Position numbers and translations under genes: made by a program. A stretch of DNA of 64,000 nucleotides from Meloidogyne chitwoodi (lineage: Eukaryota; Nematoda; Chromadorea; Rhabditida; Meloidogynidae). The stretch lies in assembly GCA_015183035.1 (NCBI GenBank), contig JACZZP010000015.1, positions 620,001 to 684,000 of the forward strand, in the 5' to 3' direction. Shown in pieces: positions 23,045 to 45,320 of this stretch; within the stretch, counting starts at the first letter, position 1; every line of letters starts with the position of its first letter. The notes under the pieces were generated by a model. It saw only the letters and a list, made by a program, of their open reading frames with translations, was not told the origin of the DNA and searched no databases.

Positions 23045-24175
23045 GAAAGTTGAGTTGAGTCTTGGCGTTATAAATCTAGAAATAAATTAAGTTTAAAAAT
23101 TCTTTTGGTATCATTAAATTAGAAAATTAATTTTCTAATAAAGTAATAATTTTTTTTTAATTTTTATTCCAATATAGAAATTTTTAACCACAAAAAAATG
23201 GATTTTTTTTGCTAAAAATTTCACTTTTTAAACAAAACTATTTTTATATAAATTTAAAATAATTTTTATTTTGTAGCCCATTCAATTCTCTATCGTTTGA
23301 TATTAAAATAACTTTTCTAGGTTTATCCGTTTTCAAGATATAAAGCAAATACTCAAATATATCTTTGTTTAAAAATAAAGTTTTCAATATATTTTTTCTG
23401 TTCATAAAGTGCAAAGTTTTATTTTAAGCGTTTAAAAAATATTTTTCTGCTTGATTTAATCTTATCTGTCATTTCATTTATAAAAAAATTCTTTCTTTAT
23501 ACACGAAATTTTATCTTTTATGTATTTCGTCATTGTTGTACTTTATCTTCAAGGCCATTCAAAAAATATATTTCACACATCAGAGATTATTTCTTCTAAT
23601 TTTTTTTAATATTAATTATTTTTAATTTTAAAAATTATTATTATTTTTTTTTTAAATTTTTATTAATATTATTTTTATTTTATGCGCGAATATTGTGGAT
23701 TACACATAAAGGCAGTGAATAGCACGAGAGAGGTAAAAATAAGGTTGAGAAATTAAATAAACTTAAAATTGTATTTAAAAATAAAATTGTTATTATTAGA
23801 AATAAGTTGTACAAATAAAAGAAAAAATAAAATTATATGCAGTTGTATTTTTGGATTTTTGAGTCAGAATAGTTTAATAAATTAATTTTTTTAATTTTTT
23901 ATTAAATAATGTTTTATAAATTAATAAAAAAAATTTCAATTAAAAAATAAAAATTATTTGAAATAATTTTAATTTTATTTTTAAAAAGTTACTGTCAAAA
24001 AATTTCATTTTTTACAAGTTTTTTGTCTATAACTTTTTTTTAAATAATTGTAACATTTTAATTTAAGTTTTATTTTATAGCCAATTTAATTCTCTATTGA
24101 ATGATACTAAAAGTTTTTTAAAAGCTTCATTAATTCTTAAGATATAAAGCCTAGACTCAACTCAACTCAGTTTAT
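23045..24175. repeat. 1.1-kb inverted-repeat element, ATAGAGAATTAAAT family
   Basis: The left end has GTTGAGTTGAGTCTTGGC then TTATAAATCT, TTTTGGTATCATT and AAATTAGAAAATT (23050-23135). The right end, inverted, has GAGTTGAGTCTAGGC, TTTATATCTTAAG, TTTTAGTATCATTC and AATAGAGAATTAAATT (24080-24172). An internal copy of the same end lies at about 23278-23360. There is no transposase reading frame, so it is non-autonomous. Confidence 0.6.
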
Positions 24176-24356
24176 ACTTTATGCAAACATTGGTTGTTGA
24201 CTTCTTTTTTCATTAAAATCTAAAATAAAAATATATTTCGGCCACCATTCAATGTTGTTGACTTTTTAAAATCTCTCCTCTATACTACGTGCATTAAAAT
24301 TCGTTCAAAGCACCAAATTTTGTTTTTTTTCAAATCGGGTCAAATAAATAAATATT

Positions 24357-24366
24357 ATATAAAAGG
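24357..24366 (+). promoter_or_regulatory. TATA box upstream of secreted-protein gene
   Basis: TATATAAAAG about 85-95 bases before the ATG at 24450 is a near-consensus TATA element. It fits strong, tissue-specific expression of the secreted protein. That role is inferred from position only. Confidence 0.5.
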
Positions 24367-24449
24367 GACATTTTTAGCCCTTTTTTTACTCAAACAAAAT
24401 TGTTTAGTTTATTCATTCGAACAATTTAATTCATAAAAAAATTTTAAAA

Positions 24450-25285
24450 ATGATTTTCTACAAAAATTTTTTTTCTTTTTATTTTTCAATTTTTCTAATT
24501 TTAATTATTTCTTTAAACTTAAATGCCTCAGAAAATAAACAACAAATAGAAAATGGAAAAGATAATATTGGTGGAATTAAAAAAGAAAAGGATGAAGCTG
24601 AAAATATGATGAAAATGCAATCGCCTACCAAATTTGTTAAAAAAAAATTTTTAATTAAATAATAGTTCAATTAGTAACTTTTAGAAATAAGCAGAGTATA
24701 TCTCTATTTATTTTAAAGGACTAATGGAAATGTGTTTAATAAATTTAAATTAATTAATTTAATTATTAACCTCACTTTTTATTAATTTCTTTTTTTTAGC
24801 CAGATTTGCCTCCTTATTTGGAAAAAGTTCTTCCCTCAGATATTATTCAAAAATTAAAGGTTAAAAACAATTTTTTGTTTCATTTATAATAATTAAATTG
24901 TTCTAATATAAAGGCTATCCATGTCGACCCATCTTTGTCTTTCTTACAGAAACAGGAAAAAATTGATAAAATAATGACCTCACTTCCAGATGAGGTAAAA
25001 AGTCAAGACACTAATGACCAAAAATATTTTTTAGATTCTTGACAAAATTCCCCCACCACCCGGATTTGAACGTTTACCAGAGAATGTCCGTAACAAACTT
25101 AAGGCCATACATCGAAACAAAGAAAAATCTTGGGCACAAAAACAACAGGAATTACAGGCAAATAATAAATTAAAAAAAAATTTTTTTTTAATTTAAAGAC
25201 ATATATTCAATCTTTGCCTTATGAACAAAGAAGTTTTTTAATGATGGGACCACAACAATTACAACAAAAGGAGCAACAGTTTTAA
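24450..25285 (+). CDS. secreted protein, helical LP-repeat family (copy 2)
   Basis: Exon 1 (24450-24635) encodes a signal peptide (hydrophobic IFLILIISLNL, end near NAS) and a charged linker. Exon 2 (24800-24859) begins PDLPPYLEKVLP. Exon 3 has AIHVDPSLSFLQKQEKIDKI and TSLPDE. Exon 4 has KIPPPPGFERLPENVRNKL and AIHRNKEKSWAQKQQELQ. The last ends SLPYEQRSFLMMG and a Gln-rich tail. Two consecutive units share the pattern LP-x4-Klk-x-IH-(10-13)-LP, predicted helical and probably lipid- or protein-binding; that role is inference. The intron before the last exon starts with GC instead of GT (CAG|GCAAAT). Reading through it gives a stop, so splicing there is required. A TATA box lies upstream. It is a paralogue of 19856-21326. 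Confidence 0.75.
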
Positions 25286-25621
25286 TAAGCAAAATAATTA
25301 AATAAAAAATGGAAAAACTTGAAATAATTAAAAATAATATTTTTTCTAAACTTGTAATTTTAAATTGTAATCTTAAATATTTTTTTACTTTTTATTTAAT
25401 AAAATGCCTTAAAAATACTTAAAATAGAGTGTATTGGAAATAGTATTAAAGAGAGTTGGATTTTTTGCGAACTTAAGTTTGCGGACTATTCCCTTAACAT
25501 TTTTACAATCTTAATACATTTTTGTATTTTTATTTACAATTGAAAGTATTTTATATTTTTATAAGAAAAAAACATTATGCCAAAAAATAAATACTATTAA
25601 AAAATATATAAATTAATATTT

Positions 25622-27352
25622 TTATTTATTTTTAGGTGTATCATCTAATCCAGAGCCAAAGAATGTACTAAAAGCATTTCCTCCTCCATTTTTAGCATTA
25701 TAATCTCTTCCAAAAATTGAAGCTAAAGCATTACCAGATTTTTGTTGTTCATTATTATTATTATTATTATTATTTGTTCCTCCAATTAATGAATCAAAAC
25801 CAAATTGGTTTAATAAATCAGGCATTTGTGGTAATTGTCCTTTCATTAAATTTGTTAAGAAATCTCCTCCATTTTCTTCTCTTTTCTTTATTTCTCTAAC
25901 TTCAGAACTCTTTTCTGCTTTTTCGTTTGGCATTAAAATTCCAAATTGATGAAGGAATGAATTTAGTGGATTTTGTGAAGAAGGTATTTCTGGTGGAGGG
26001 GTTAAATGAGGAATATAATTACTTTTTTCTTCTATTTGTTGTTGGTCTTTTTTGTTTAGAACACCTTTCTGTTGAAAAATTAATTCAGGAGATAAATCTT
26101 CAGACTAAAAATTATAAAATTGAAAATTCTCAAATTCAAATTATTAAATTTTAAAAATACAAAGATAAAAAAAACATACCTTCAATAAAGAATTTTCTTT
26201 ATTTAAGTTAACAATGCTACTAGTTGTTGTACTAATTAATTGATTATTTGCACCAGAATTAAAAGCAGACAATAATTTATTAAATGAGGAAAATAAAGGT
26301 GAAGAAGAAAAAGAATTTTGTTCCTTTAATTCATTATTTGAATTATATTCTCTTTTATTTATAAAATATGGTAAAATTGTTGAAGTATCTTTTATTTGTT
26401 GCTTGTCTATATTGTTGAATTCTTCTCCAACCTGGGACGTTATTTGTCTAAAAATGTATATTTTAAATATTTTAGACTAATTGTAAATTGAGGGAATTTT
26501 AAAAAACGAACTCCTCAGATTCTAATTCCGTTTCTTGTCATTAGAGTCTCTTTAAAATTAAATCTTGAGGTGACTATAATTAAATAAAAACCAACATATT
26601 ATCTGTATGACCAAGTTTAGACATAGTTTCGGCTATTTTAGGTAATTTCTCTGCTACAGTTTTTAAAATCCGCTGAATTCCATCTTCTGATCCTCTATTA
26701 TCTTCAACAAAATATGCTGATTTTCTCCTTTCTGAATTAAAATTTTCTGATTCATCTATTGTAGTAAGTTGTTGTTTTTGTAGATTGTCAATTTGTTGTT
26801 TTGTACTTGTTGGAAATGAGAAAGCTGAATTTCGATAAGCGGCGTAGGGAACTCGAAAGGAAGAAGAAGAGGGTGGGGGTGAATTGGGAGAAAAAGAAGG
26901 CTAAAAAATTTATGATAAATTAATTAATTAAACTTAAGTTTGTAATTCAAGTTTATTTAAATTTATAATGTATATTTATAATATTAAGTTACAATCTAAG
27001 TTTAAGCATATAAATAATATTTAAATTTATTATTTTAATAATATTTAAGTTTGTAAATATATAAAGTTTACAAATAAAAATGTATAAATTTGCCTGAAAA
27101 TATTGTGAATTCTGCGGGGCAGAATTAACTCCCCATTGAGAATAAACATTATTAGGAATATAATAATTATTAGATTGAGAATATTGTGACTGACCATCTA
27201 CATTATTCTGAATTACAAATATTATTTAATTAATAATTTTATTTTACCCAATTCTCCAATCGTGGAATACCTACAGTTGAAAATGCTGCAAATCCAATAT
27301 CAATTAATAAAATTAAAATATAAATTTGTTGTCCTTGACATATCAAGTCCAT
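25622..27352 (-). CDS. secreted Asn/Gln/Ser-rich protein
   Basis: The ATG at 27352 gives a short start, then a hydrophobic segment (IYILILLIDIGFAAFS) that can act as a signal peptide. Four to five exons follow. They encode a Tyr/Ser/Gln-rich region (QSQYSQSNNYY), a Pro/Ser run, a more conserved-looking helical stretch (IQRILKTVAEKLPKIAETMS), and a C-terminal part with LLNQFGFDSLIGG, an eight-Asn run and GNAFSTFFGSGLDD, ending at 25622. No domain is recognised. Low complexity limits inference. It may be an extracellular structural or effector-type protein. It is convergent with the LP-repeat gene 336 bases away. Confidence 0.65.
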
Positions 27353-28384
27353 AATAGACAAAATGATCAAAAAATAAGCAGATAGCAAAAATAATGTTTT
27401 TTGTGATCACGATTTTTTGTTTATTTTGGTTATTTATTTAAAAGAGTTGTTAAAAAATTTTCAAGGTTAAGTAGTCATTTTTTTATTTTTTTTAGTATAT
27501 TTAATAGCCAAAAATAAATAAATAATTTTTTGGTCAAAAAAGTCAAGTTAATGTCACGGACATTTCTTTATGTCTTTACTTCTTTTTAGCTTTCTTTATT
27601 CATTTTTCTTCGTTATTTAAAAAAACTCCTTCAATTCAGAATTGCTTTTCTAGTTGTCTTCTGTTGTTGTTATCCCTTACGATTGAAAATACTCCGCGCA
27701 GATTAATGCGGATCTTCTTAAAATTAATAGTAGCTGTTGAAAAATAAAAATGAAAATAGTTGAGGAAAATAAACGATTGATGAGAGAGAAATTATTGAAT
27801 AAATATAAAATAAACTTCTTAAGCTAAAATATAAAACAAGTTTTTAAATATACAAACTTAAACTTGAAATAATTACAACTTATTTTTAAGAACTTAACAA
27901 TACGTTTTTAAATTACAATTGTTTCAAGTTTAATTAAAGTTTATTGCTTTGTTTTTTATATTAAATAAAAAGTTTATATTTATAATTTAAAGAAATACAA
28001 TTAGCAAATTTAACATACTTTTTAATAAAATAAATACAATTCTTTTTAGCTATTTATATGCACTCCTTTTGTGCAATCCTGTATCCTTAAACGTCATTAA
28101 ACCCCTCCTTGTTGCCGCCCTTCAGTGTTTTTCTATTAAAGAAGCCTTTTTTTATTTGCTTTAAAAAAAAAAGAGCTCAACAACAATAGTAATAAATTTG
28201 CGATTTTTGACGTCATTCATTTTTTAGTTGATGTAATTAAAAGTTAAAACTATTACAAATTATTTGGAATAAATAAAAAATAGGTAAAAATATTTGGGTA
28301 AAATTGACCTTGTAAATTAATAAAATAATGAGTCAGTCCTATTTACAATTTAAGAAAATAATAAAAAAACTAATATTTAAATAT
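27353..28384. other. intergenic
   Basis: Spacer of 1032 bases between two minus-strand genes. A CTTCTTTTTAGCTTTC tract near 27580 and a G+C-richer patch near 28080-28130 are visible. There is no supported gene or repeat arm. Confidence 0.5.
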
Positions 28385-30196
28385 TTAATTTTTGCTTGAG
28401 CCTTGTTGATTAATACAATTCTCAAAATAACATTTATCTGAATAATAATTAAATAATCCATCGTTTTCTTCATATTTGATGCTTTTCCTTATATTATTAT
28501 TTTCTTTTCCACTTAAAATATTAAGTAAAAAGACATTTAAAAAATAAAATAGTTACCTAACTATATAACAAATTCCAATTAACATTTGTGGTTCTTTATT
28601 GTATTGTATATTTAGTCGATTAAATGTACTCAAATAGAGATTACATTTAATCCAAAAATCCCCACCTTTGGCACATAAAAGACGAAAAAGTTTGCTTTGG
28701 GCATGGCCCTGGCTTAGAGCTAAAATTAATTTAATTTTTTTTTAATTTTAAAATATTTATACTAGTTTGATGCATTTCTGATACTTGACTTAAATCATTT
28801 GGATAGACAAATTTATAAAAACTATTTTCAAGAAGTAATTTGTGTGAAAATCCTGTTAGTTCCATTAAACTATAAATAAAATAATAAAAAAAATAAACTT
28901 TAAATTAAAAAATTACCTGTTATCCACAAAAATAAGTTTTAGAGATAATGTTGCACGGAACATAAACATTGTAGAACTTAAAACTCAAAATTTCATTAAA
29001 ATATAATATGTATTAAACTTTAAATTCAATTCATTTTGTCCATAAGGTAACATTGGCTGTCCAAAACCTATAAAACGTCCATTATTATCAGGCCACAAAG
29101 TTCCCATAAAATGTATTGCCTATATTTTTAAAATAATTTTTTTACTAAAATAAAAACAAATATGTATATAACTTTAACTCCTGGCAATCCTTTAGAAGAA
29201 TTTGGAAGTGGTTTTCTTCCTGCGGAACAAAGAAAACGAAGTACAATACTCATATCTGGATTTGTCACTTTTAAAACACTGCAATCTACAAAAAGGGCCA
29301 TTTTATCAACTAATAGAGGAACATCACCAGGATAAAGAAAATTGGAAATTGGACTTCCTACTAAAGTTGCCTATAATGTAATAATTATTATAAAATAAAA
29401 AAAATGATTTATTAATGCCTGTGAAAGCCCCAAATGGATTGCAACAGTCTCACTAACGTAAAGAATATATCCTTTATTATTTAATACAATTATAAAACCA
29501 TCCATTGCCTTTTAAGAAGAAAAATATTAAAAAAATAAAATATATTACCTGAAACAAATTTAATGCAAATTGATGCAATGGCTCCAAAATTTTATTATTT
29601 TTATATGAATGTTGGCTATTTGCCCATTGAAGCTTTAGTTGACGATCCTCAAAACATTCTTTATTTGTTTTTATTTCATAATCTTTGTTTTTATTTTGAT
29701 TATTAATGTTTTGTTTTTGTTTTGTACCATTCAAATTTGAAATAAGTTGATTAAATTGAAGATAGGCAATTATTACACGAATAATGCCAGCTTTGTCCAA
29801 TTGATCTATTTTTATTTATCAAATAATTATTTTTAAAAATTTAAGTTTACAAACTTAAATATTTAAGTTATATATTTAATGGAAAATATTATTGTAATAT
29901 TTACGGAAAAATACAAAATAATTTTCCGGAAATAATTCCATAGCCGGGTGATATTCTCAAAGAAAAATGCTATTATAATTATTTCTGTAAAATTTAAAAT
30001 AAAAATACCTCGAATAGGGGGTGATAAAGGTAACAAATTAGCCAACATTGAAAAAGCATTTTTTTCCTTTAACTTTATTTTTAAAAATAATTATAATTAT
30101 TTTCACCTTGTCCCGCCTATTTTTGCCTATAATCTCAAATAATTCATAATTAGTTTGATTTTGTCTTTCATTTTTAATATTTATTTTTTTGTTCAT
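28385..30196 (-). CDS. bHLH-PAS transcription factor
   Basis: A nuclear DNA-binding protein that dimerises through bHLH and PAS domains. From the ATG at 30196, a basic region (GKNRRDKEKNAF) leads into helix 1 (SMLANLLPLSPPIR) and, over introns, helix 2 (QLDKAGIIRVIIAYLQF, near 29760-29810). PAS-A follows with AMDGFIIVLNNKGYILYVSE and IHLGLSQ (about 29375-29515). PAS-B has LMELTGFSHKLLLE and FVYPNDLSQVSEMH (about 28760-28870). The protein ends 35-40 residues after PAS-B (QQGSSKN). It is therefore short (about 400-450 residues) and lacks the long activation region usual for SIM, NPAS or HIF proteins. The helix sequence is nearest to the SIM/NPAS/HIF class. The exact orthologue is uncertain. Confidence 0.85.
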
Positions 30197-31957
30197 AAAT
30201 GGATAGTAAGGAATATTTTTTAAATTTTTTTTATATTTTTTAAATATTTAGAAATAATACAAAAAGCTTGAAATCAAATAAAATAAAGTCCTTTTATTGA
30301 TAAACATTACCAATAAAAATGAATAATTCATTAAAAACGAAAAAAATTTTTACAGTTAAAAAATAATAAATTTTTTATATATTTTTATTTTTTAACATTT
30401 TACTTTTATTTTACCACCTTCACATTTATTTTGACCTTTTTCACAAATTTTTACGAATTTTTAAAATAATTAATTAATTAATATATTTAATTTTTATTAT
30501 CGCCAATGAAACAAAAAATATTCCATAATTTAATTAAAGATAATTTATGTTTATTTCCTTCAATTAAATATTTGGATCAATTAACGAACGTTTCACGCCT
30601 ATCATTTTTTATCAACAAGAGTGGTTAATAAAGTGAGACAAATTTTTTAAATAATAAAATAGTGTTAAATTATGTTAAGAAGGCAAATGCGCAACTTTAA
30701 ATAAAATTTTAAAAATTTTATTCTGATTTTTCTGGATAATAAAATACTGAAAAAGTTTTTGTATTTTTAGTCTTTTTTTAATTTTGTATTCTTTCCGGAA
30801 AGTTTTATACTCACAAGAAATGTTTTTAAAGTTTTTCCGGAAAGCTTTTTTACAATTATATTCAAAAACTTATTAGTAAATGTGTTTATTTATTTTTTTT
30901 ACAATCTTACAATTTTATATTTTTTTGAGTTTGTATTACTTATAAATTACGGTCATTTTTATTATTAACAAATAGTAAAAACTCTTTTCTTTATATTGAT
31001 CATAACTGATCTACACCAAATCTTGCCCTTTATTTTATATTTATTTTGAATGTGTTTTATGGGTTATATATGACAGATTGTTTGATTATTATTTGTCGCG
31101 CAACCGCGTCTTGCCTTTTTAGTTATATTTTTTTACTTCTCGTCAAGGCCTTCCCATCACTTTGTTTCTTAGTCTAGGTTAGGCTTTTATATATTTTCTT
31201 TTACCTAAATTCATTAATTTTTCAATTAAATTGTTTCTTATTAAACTGACCCTTCTATACACCCAAATGATCATTTCTATTTAATAATTTTGTTTTTAAT
31301 TTGAAAAAAAATTATTTTTTTTTTTTCAAAAAGACTGAAAATCACTAAAACTACTTTTTTATTGTTTTTTTTAAATTTATATTTTGTACTTTTTACTTCT
31401 AATTTACATTTTCTAAATGTCCGAAATTTACCTTTATTTGCTTATTAAATCAATAATATTTTTATAATGTCCGAATTTTAACAATCCTCCTTTCTCCGCC
31501 ACCTTCCCCTCTATTTTCGTCCCACCATGCATTTTTAATGCTTATTTATTTTTTAATTAAACTTTATATGTACAAAAATGAAGGAATTATTTTATTTTAA
31601 TCAGCCCTATTAATCGTCAATTGACTTTTTATGGCTTTTCATTTTTATTCTATTTTTAAACAATTTAATGATTATTCATAGAAGAGACCACACACTATTT
31701 AAAAAATAAAAAAATTAAAAATATAATGATTATAGCAATTTATTTATAATAAATATTAAAATAAAAATACATAATAAATGTTTAATTTAATTGAATATTT
31801 ATTTGTTGTAAATATTAATCATTTTTGGAAATTATTTATATTGCTTAAATGCAACATTTTTAGGTATTTTTAACTAACTAAAAAAAATTAATTAAAATTA
31901 CATTAGTGAGGCATTAAGTTTTTGTAAAAAAAAAAAGAAATACTATTCTACGTTTTT
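30197..31957. other. 1.76-kb divergent intergenic region
   Basis: This lies between the bHLH-PAS gene (minus) and the receptor kinase gene (plus) and probably holds both promoters. It includes TTTCCGGAAAG palindromes near 30795 and 30835 and a pyrimidine-rich patch near 31480-31530. The first receptor exon, with the start codon, is probably in its last few hundred bases, but I could not place it. Confidence 0.5.
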
Positions 31958-42780
<10,823 letters not shown>

Positions 42781-43307
42781 AAGAAATTAAAATTCTATTA
42801 TAATTTAAATATATAAGTTTATTAATGTTTTACAATTAGTTACTAATATAACAATTTTTGCTCAATATGTTAGAGATTATTCCACCTATAAGAATAAAAT
42901 AGGGTGTTTTTTGAGTTTTTTTATAATAACTTTATAAATTTTGATTTTTTTATAAATAAAGTTATATCCATTCGATAGATTAGGGAAAGGGCTATCGAAT
43001 GTATATAAAAGTGTTTTCGAAAAAGTCGAAAAATGTCGAAAAAATGTCAAAAAACGTGTTTTTTTTCAAGAGAAAAAGGGGCAGTAGCTGTGGTTTTTGA
43101 ACTACAACTTTTTTGTGGATAAAGGTACAGAGTTGGTCCCAGCGAGAGGGCACACCTTCAGACTTTGGGCTATCCAATGGTATAAAAATTGTTCTGATCG
43201 GATAAAGATAAAAGGTAGATGTCCTCTGGAATGGAATTTAAAAATTGAAATTTATGAGATGGTAGGCAAAGACAAAAGAACTTTTATTGAAAAATGGATA
43301 AGATGAG

Positions 43308-43375
43308 TTGTGGTGTAGTGGTAATGTGCTTGATTTGCTAATTCCAATGCGGGTTCGAACTCGTAGGTCGGAAAT
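43308..43375 (+). other. tRNA-like sequence with Pol III A and B boxes
   Basis: TGGTGTAGTGG (A-box-like, D-arm) and GGTTCGAACTC (B-box, T-arm), with a TTTGCTAA word where an anticodon loop would be, lie about 35 bases apart. The acceptor stem does not pair convincingly and no CCA-side stem is seen, so this is a tRNA-derived or SINE-like promoter remnant inside the foldback element, not a working tRNA. Confidence 0.5.
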
Positions 43376-43395
43376 ATTTTTTTAAAATGTTTCAA

Positions 43396-44030
43396 GGCCA
43401 TCTAGACGCAAGACAAATAATCGCAAGGGTCCATCTAGACGCAGGACAATTAATCGCAAGGGGCCATTTAGACGCAAGACAAATAATCGCAAGGGGCCAT
43501 CTAGACGCAGGACAATTAATCGCAAGGGGCCATTTAGACGCAAGACAAATAATCGCAAGGGTCCATCTAGACGCAGGACAATTAATCGCAAGGGGCCATT
43601 TAGACGCAAGACAAGTAATCGCAAAGAGCCATCTAGACGCAGGACAAGTATTCGCAAGGGGCCATCTAGACGCAGGACAATTAATCGCAATGAGCCATCT
43701 AGACGCAGGACAAGTAATCGCAAGGGTCCATCTAGACGCAGAACATGTAATCGCAAGGGGCCATTTAGACGCAAGACAATTAATCGCAAGGGGCCATCTA
43801 GACGCAGGACAATTAATCGCAAGGGGCCATCTAGACGCAGGACAATTAATCGCAAGGGGCCATCTAGACGCAGGACAATTAATCGCAAGGGGCCATCTAG
43901 ACGCAGGACAATTAATCGCAATGAGCCATCTAGACGCAGTACAATTAATCGCAAAGAGCCATCTAGACGCAGGACAAGTATTCGCAATGAGCCATCTAGA
44001 CGAAGGATAAGTAATCGCGAGGGGACATTT
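43396..44030. repeat. 33-bp minisatellite, about 19 copies
   Basis: The unit is GGCCATCTAGACGCAGGACA plus ATTAATCGCAAGG (33 bases). The first six copies alternate two variants (AAGACAAATAATCG and AGGACAATTAATCG), giving a 66-base higher-order period; later copies are more uniform. Because the unit is a multiple of three and free of stops in several frames, long open frames appear on both strands (11-residue units such as HLDAGQLIARG). They are by-products of the repeat. Confidence 0.92.
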
Positions 44031-44230
44031 AGACGCATGAGAAATAAACACATGAAGCAAATTAGACGCATGCATGTTTTTTGACATTTTTCGACATTGT
44101 TCGACGATAGCCCTTTCCATTATCTATCGAATGGATATACATTAATATATATAAAGATTCATATAAATAAAAATTAAAAAAGTTATTTAAACAATTTAAA
44201 AAAAACACCCTATATTCCTCTTATAGGTGG

Positions 44231-45320
44231 AACCAGCACGCATCGCGCACTGGAATAAAGAAACCACTTCGCGCTTGTAAAAATGATTCTAGAATAAAGT
44301 TAAAAACATTCTAAATGGCAAGGGCTAGTGAAACTCCTTAAAAAAATGTAGGGACAAAATAGCTAGATTGAAACACAGCACGGACAGTAAAATTGAGCTC
44401 AAGATGAGCATGATTTAAGCTCGATTTGAGCTCAAGTTGAGCTCGAGATGAACTTGATAGGAACTCAAGTTGAGCTCGATTTGAGCATGGTTTGAGCTCG
44501 GTTTGAGCTCGAGATGAACTTGATTGGAACTCAAGTTGAGCTCGATTTGAGCATGGTTTGAGCATGATTTGAGCTCAAGTTAGACTCAAGTTTGGCTCAA
44601 GTTAGGATAAAGTGTGGCCCAAGTTTGGCTCAAGCAAGGCTCAGGTTAGGCTCAACTTTGGCTCAAGATTGGCTCAACCTTGGCTCAAGTTTGGCTTAAT
44701 TGTGGCCCAAGTTTGTCTCAAGCAAGGCTCAGGTTAGGCTCAACCTTGGCTCAAGTTTACCCAAGTTAAAGTTAGGTTCATGTTTGGCTCAACCTTGGCT
44801 CAAGTGTGGCCCAAGTTTGGCTCATGTTAGGCTAAAGTTTGGCCTTTTGGCTCAAGTTAGGCAAAAGTTTGGCAAATGCTTGGCTAAAGTTAGCAAAAAT
44901 GTCGGCTAATCCAAATGTACAACTGTACAATAATACGACTGTAAAAAATTACAAATATACAATTGTACAAAGGTACAGTTAAAAAAATTGCAGCACTTTT
45001 CATATTAAAAATGGGGGTTATGCTTAAAGATTAACCAGGATGGATTTTAAGTTTTTTTGTATTTTAGGCGGTTTTAAGGGAGTTTTTATTAACTGAGATT
45101 TTAATGAGTAATTGTTTTTATGCTGTGGAATGAGGGGTTGCCTTTTTACAGGGGTTAAGGAGCGGGTTATTTTTAAAGTTGATTTTTATTTTTAAATTGA
45201 AGTTTTATTTTTAAGAGGGGGTTTTGAGGGGTTATTTTCTTATATTTTACCCAAAATTTTCTAGAATTAGTGTTACAAGCGCGAAGCGGTTTCTTTATTC
45301 CAGTCGCGAAGCGGCTGGTT
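44231..45320. mobile_element. second inverted-repeat element abutting the first
   Basis: The left arm (44231-44300) reads AACCAGC, a CGCGCACTGGAATAAAGAAA segment, ACTTCGCGCTTGTAA and GATTCTAGAA. The right arm (about 45258-45320) is its inverse: TTCTAGAATTAGTG, TTACAAGCGCGAAGCGGTTT, CTTTATTCCAGTCGCGAAGC and GGCTGGTT. The arms are about 65 bases at roughly 85-90% identity by eye. The interior is tandem-repetitive with no transposase frame, so this is a non-autonomous element. Confidence 0.75.
44375..44900. repeat. GAGCTC and GGCTCAAG tandem arrays
   Basis: 44390-44580 holds a 66-base period (GCTCGAGATGAACTTGAT then AACTCAAGTTGAGCTCG) built from TTGAGCTC words. 44580-44900 holds a 90-base period (TGTGGCCCAAGTTTG then CTCAGGTTAGGCTCAAC, near 44612 and 44702) built from 11-12 base GGCTCAAGTTT words. 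Open frames across them are repeat artefacts. Confidence 0.85.

Larger units (their letters stand above)
22537..24449. other. repeat-rich intergenic region
   Basis: No gene is supported. It contains a degenerate CCAACTTGTAGC foldback relative (about 22656-22720), a long inverted-repeat element (23045-24175) and, at the right end, the TATA box of the next gene. Confidence 0.6.
42882..44230. mobile_element. composite foldback transposon with minisatellite core
   Basis: The outer arms are CCACCTATAAGA...AATAGGGTGTTTTTT (42882-42912) and their imperfect inverse (about 44199-44230). Nested within are longer arms, TATATCCATTCGATAGAT then GGAAAGGGCTATCG (about 42963-42998), mirrored at about 44104-44138. 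GTCGAAAAATGT-type subterminal words occur on both sides. TA lies just outside TATCCATTCGATAG on both sides, compatible with a TA target duplication for the inner element. The core carries a tRNA-like patch and a 33-bp minisatellite. No transposase is present. It was probably mobilised in trans. Confidence 0.7.

Noticed and set aside
43308..43375. Functional tRNA gene
   Set aside because: The A and B boxes are present, but acceptor and anticodon stems do not pair properly. It is kept only as a tRNA-like remnant.
43396..44030. CRISPR-like array of regularly repeated units
   Set aside because: Units are contiguous 33-bp tandem repeats with no unique spacers, in a eukaryotic intron-rich genome. 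It is a minisatellite.
43382..44120. Long overlapping open frames (207-242 residues) on both strands
   Set aside because: They are made entirely of the 33-bp minisatellite, whose unit is a multiple of three without stops. There is no unique coding sequence.
44338..44909. Open frames in the GAGCTC/GGCTCAAG arrays
   Set aside because: Tandem-repeat artefacts inside a foldback element.
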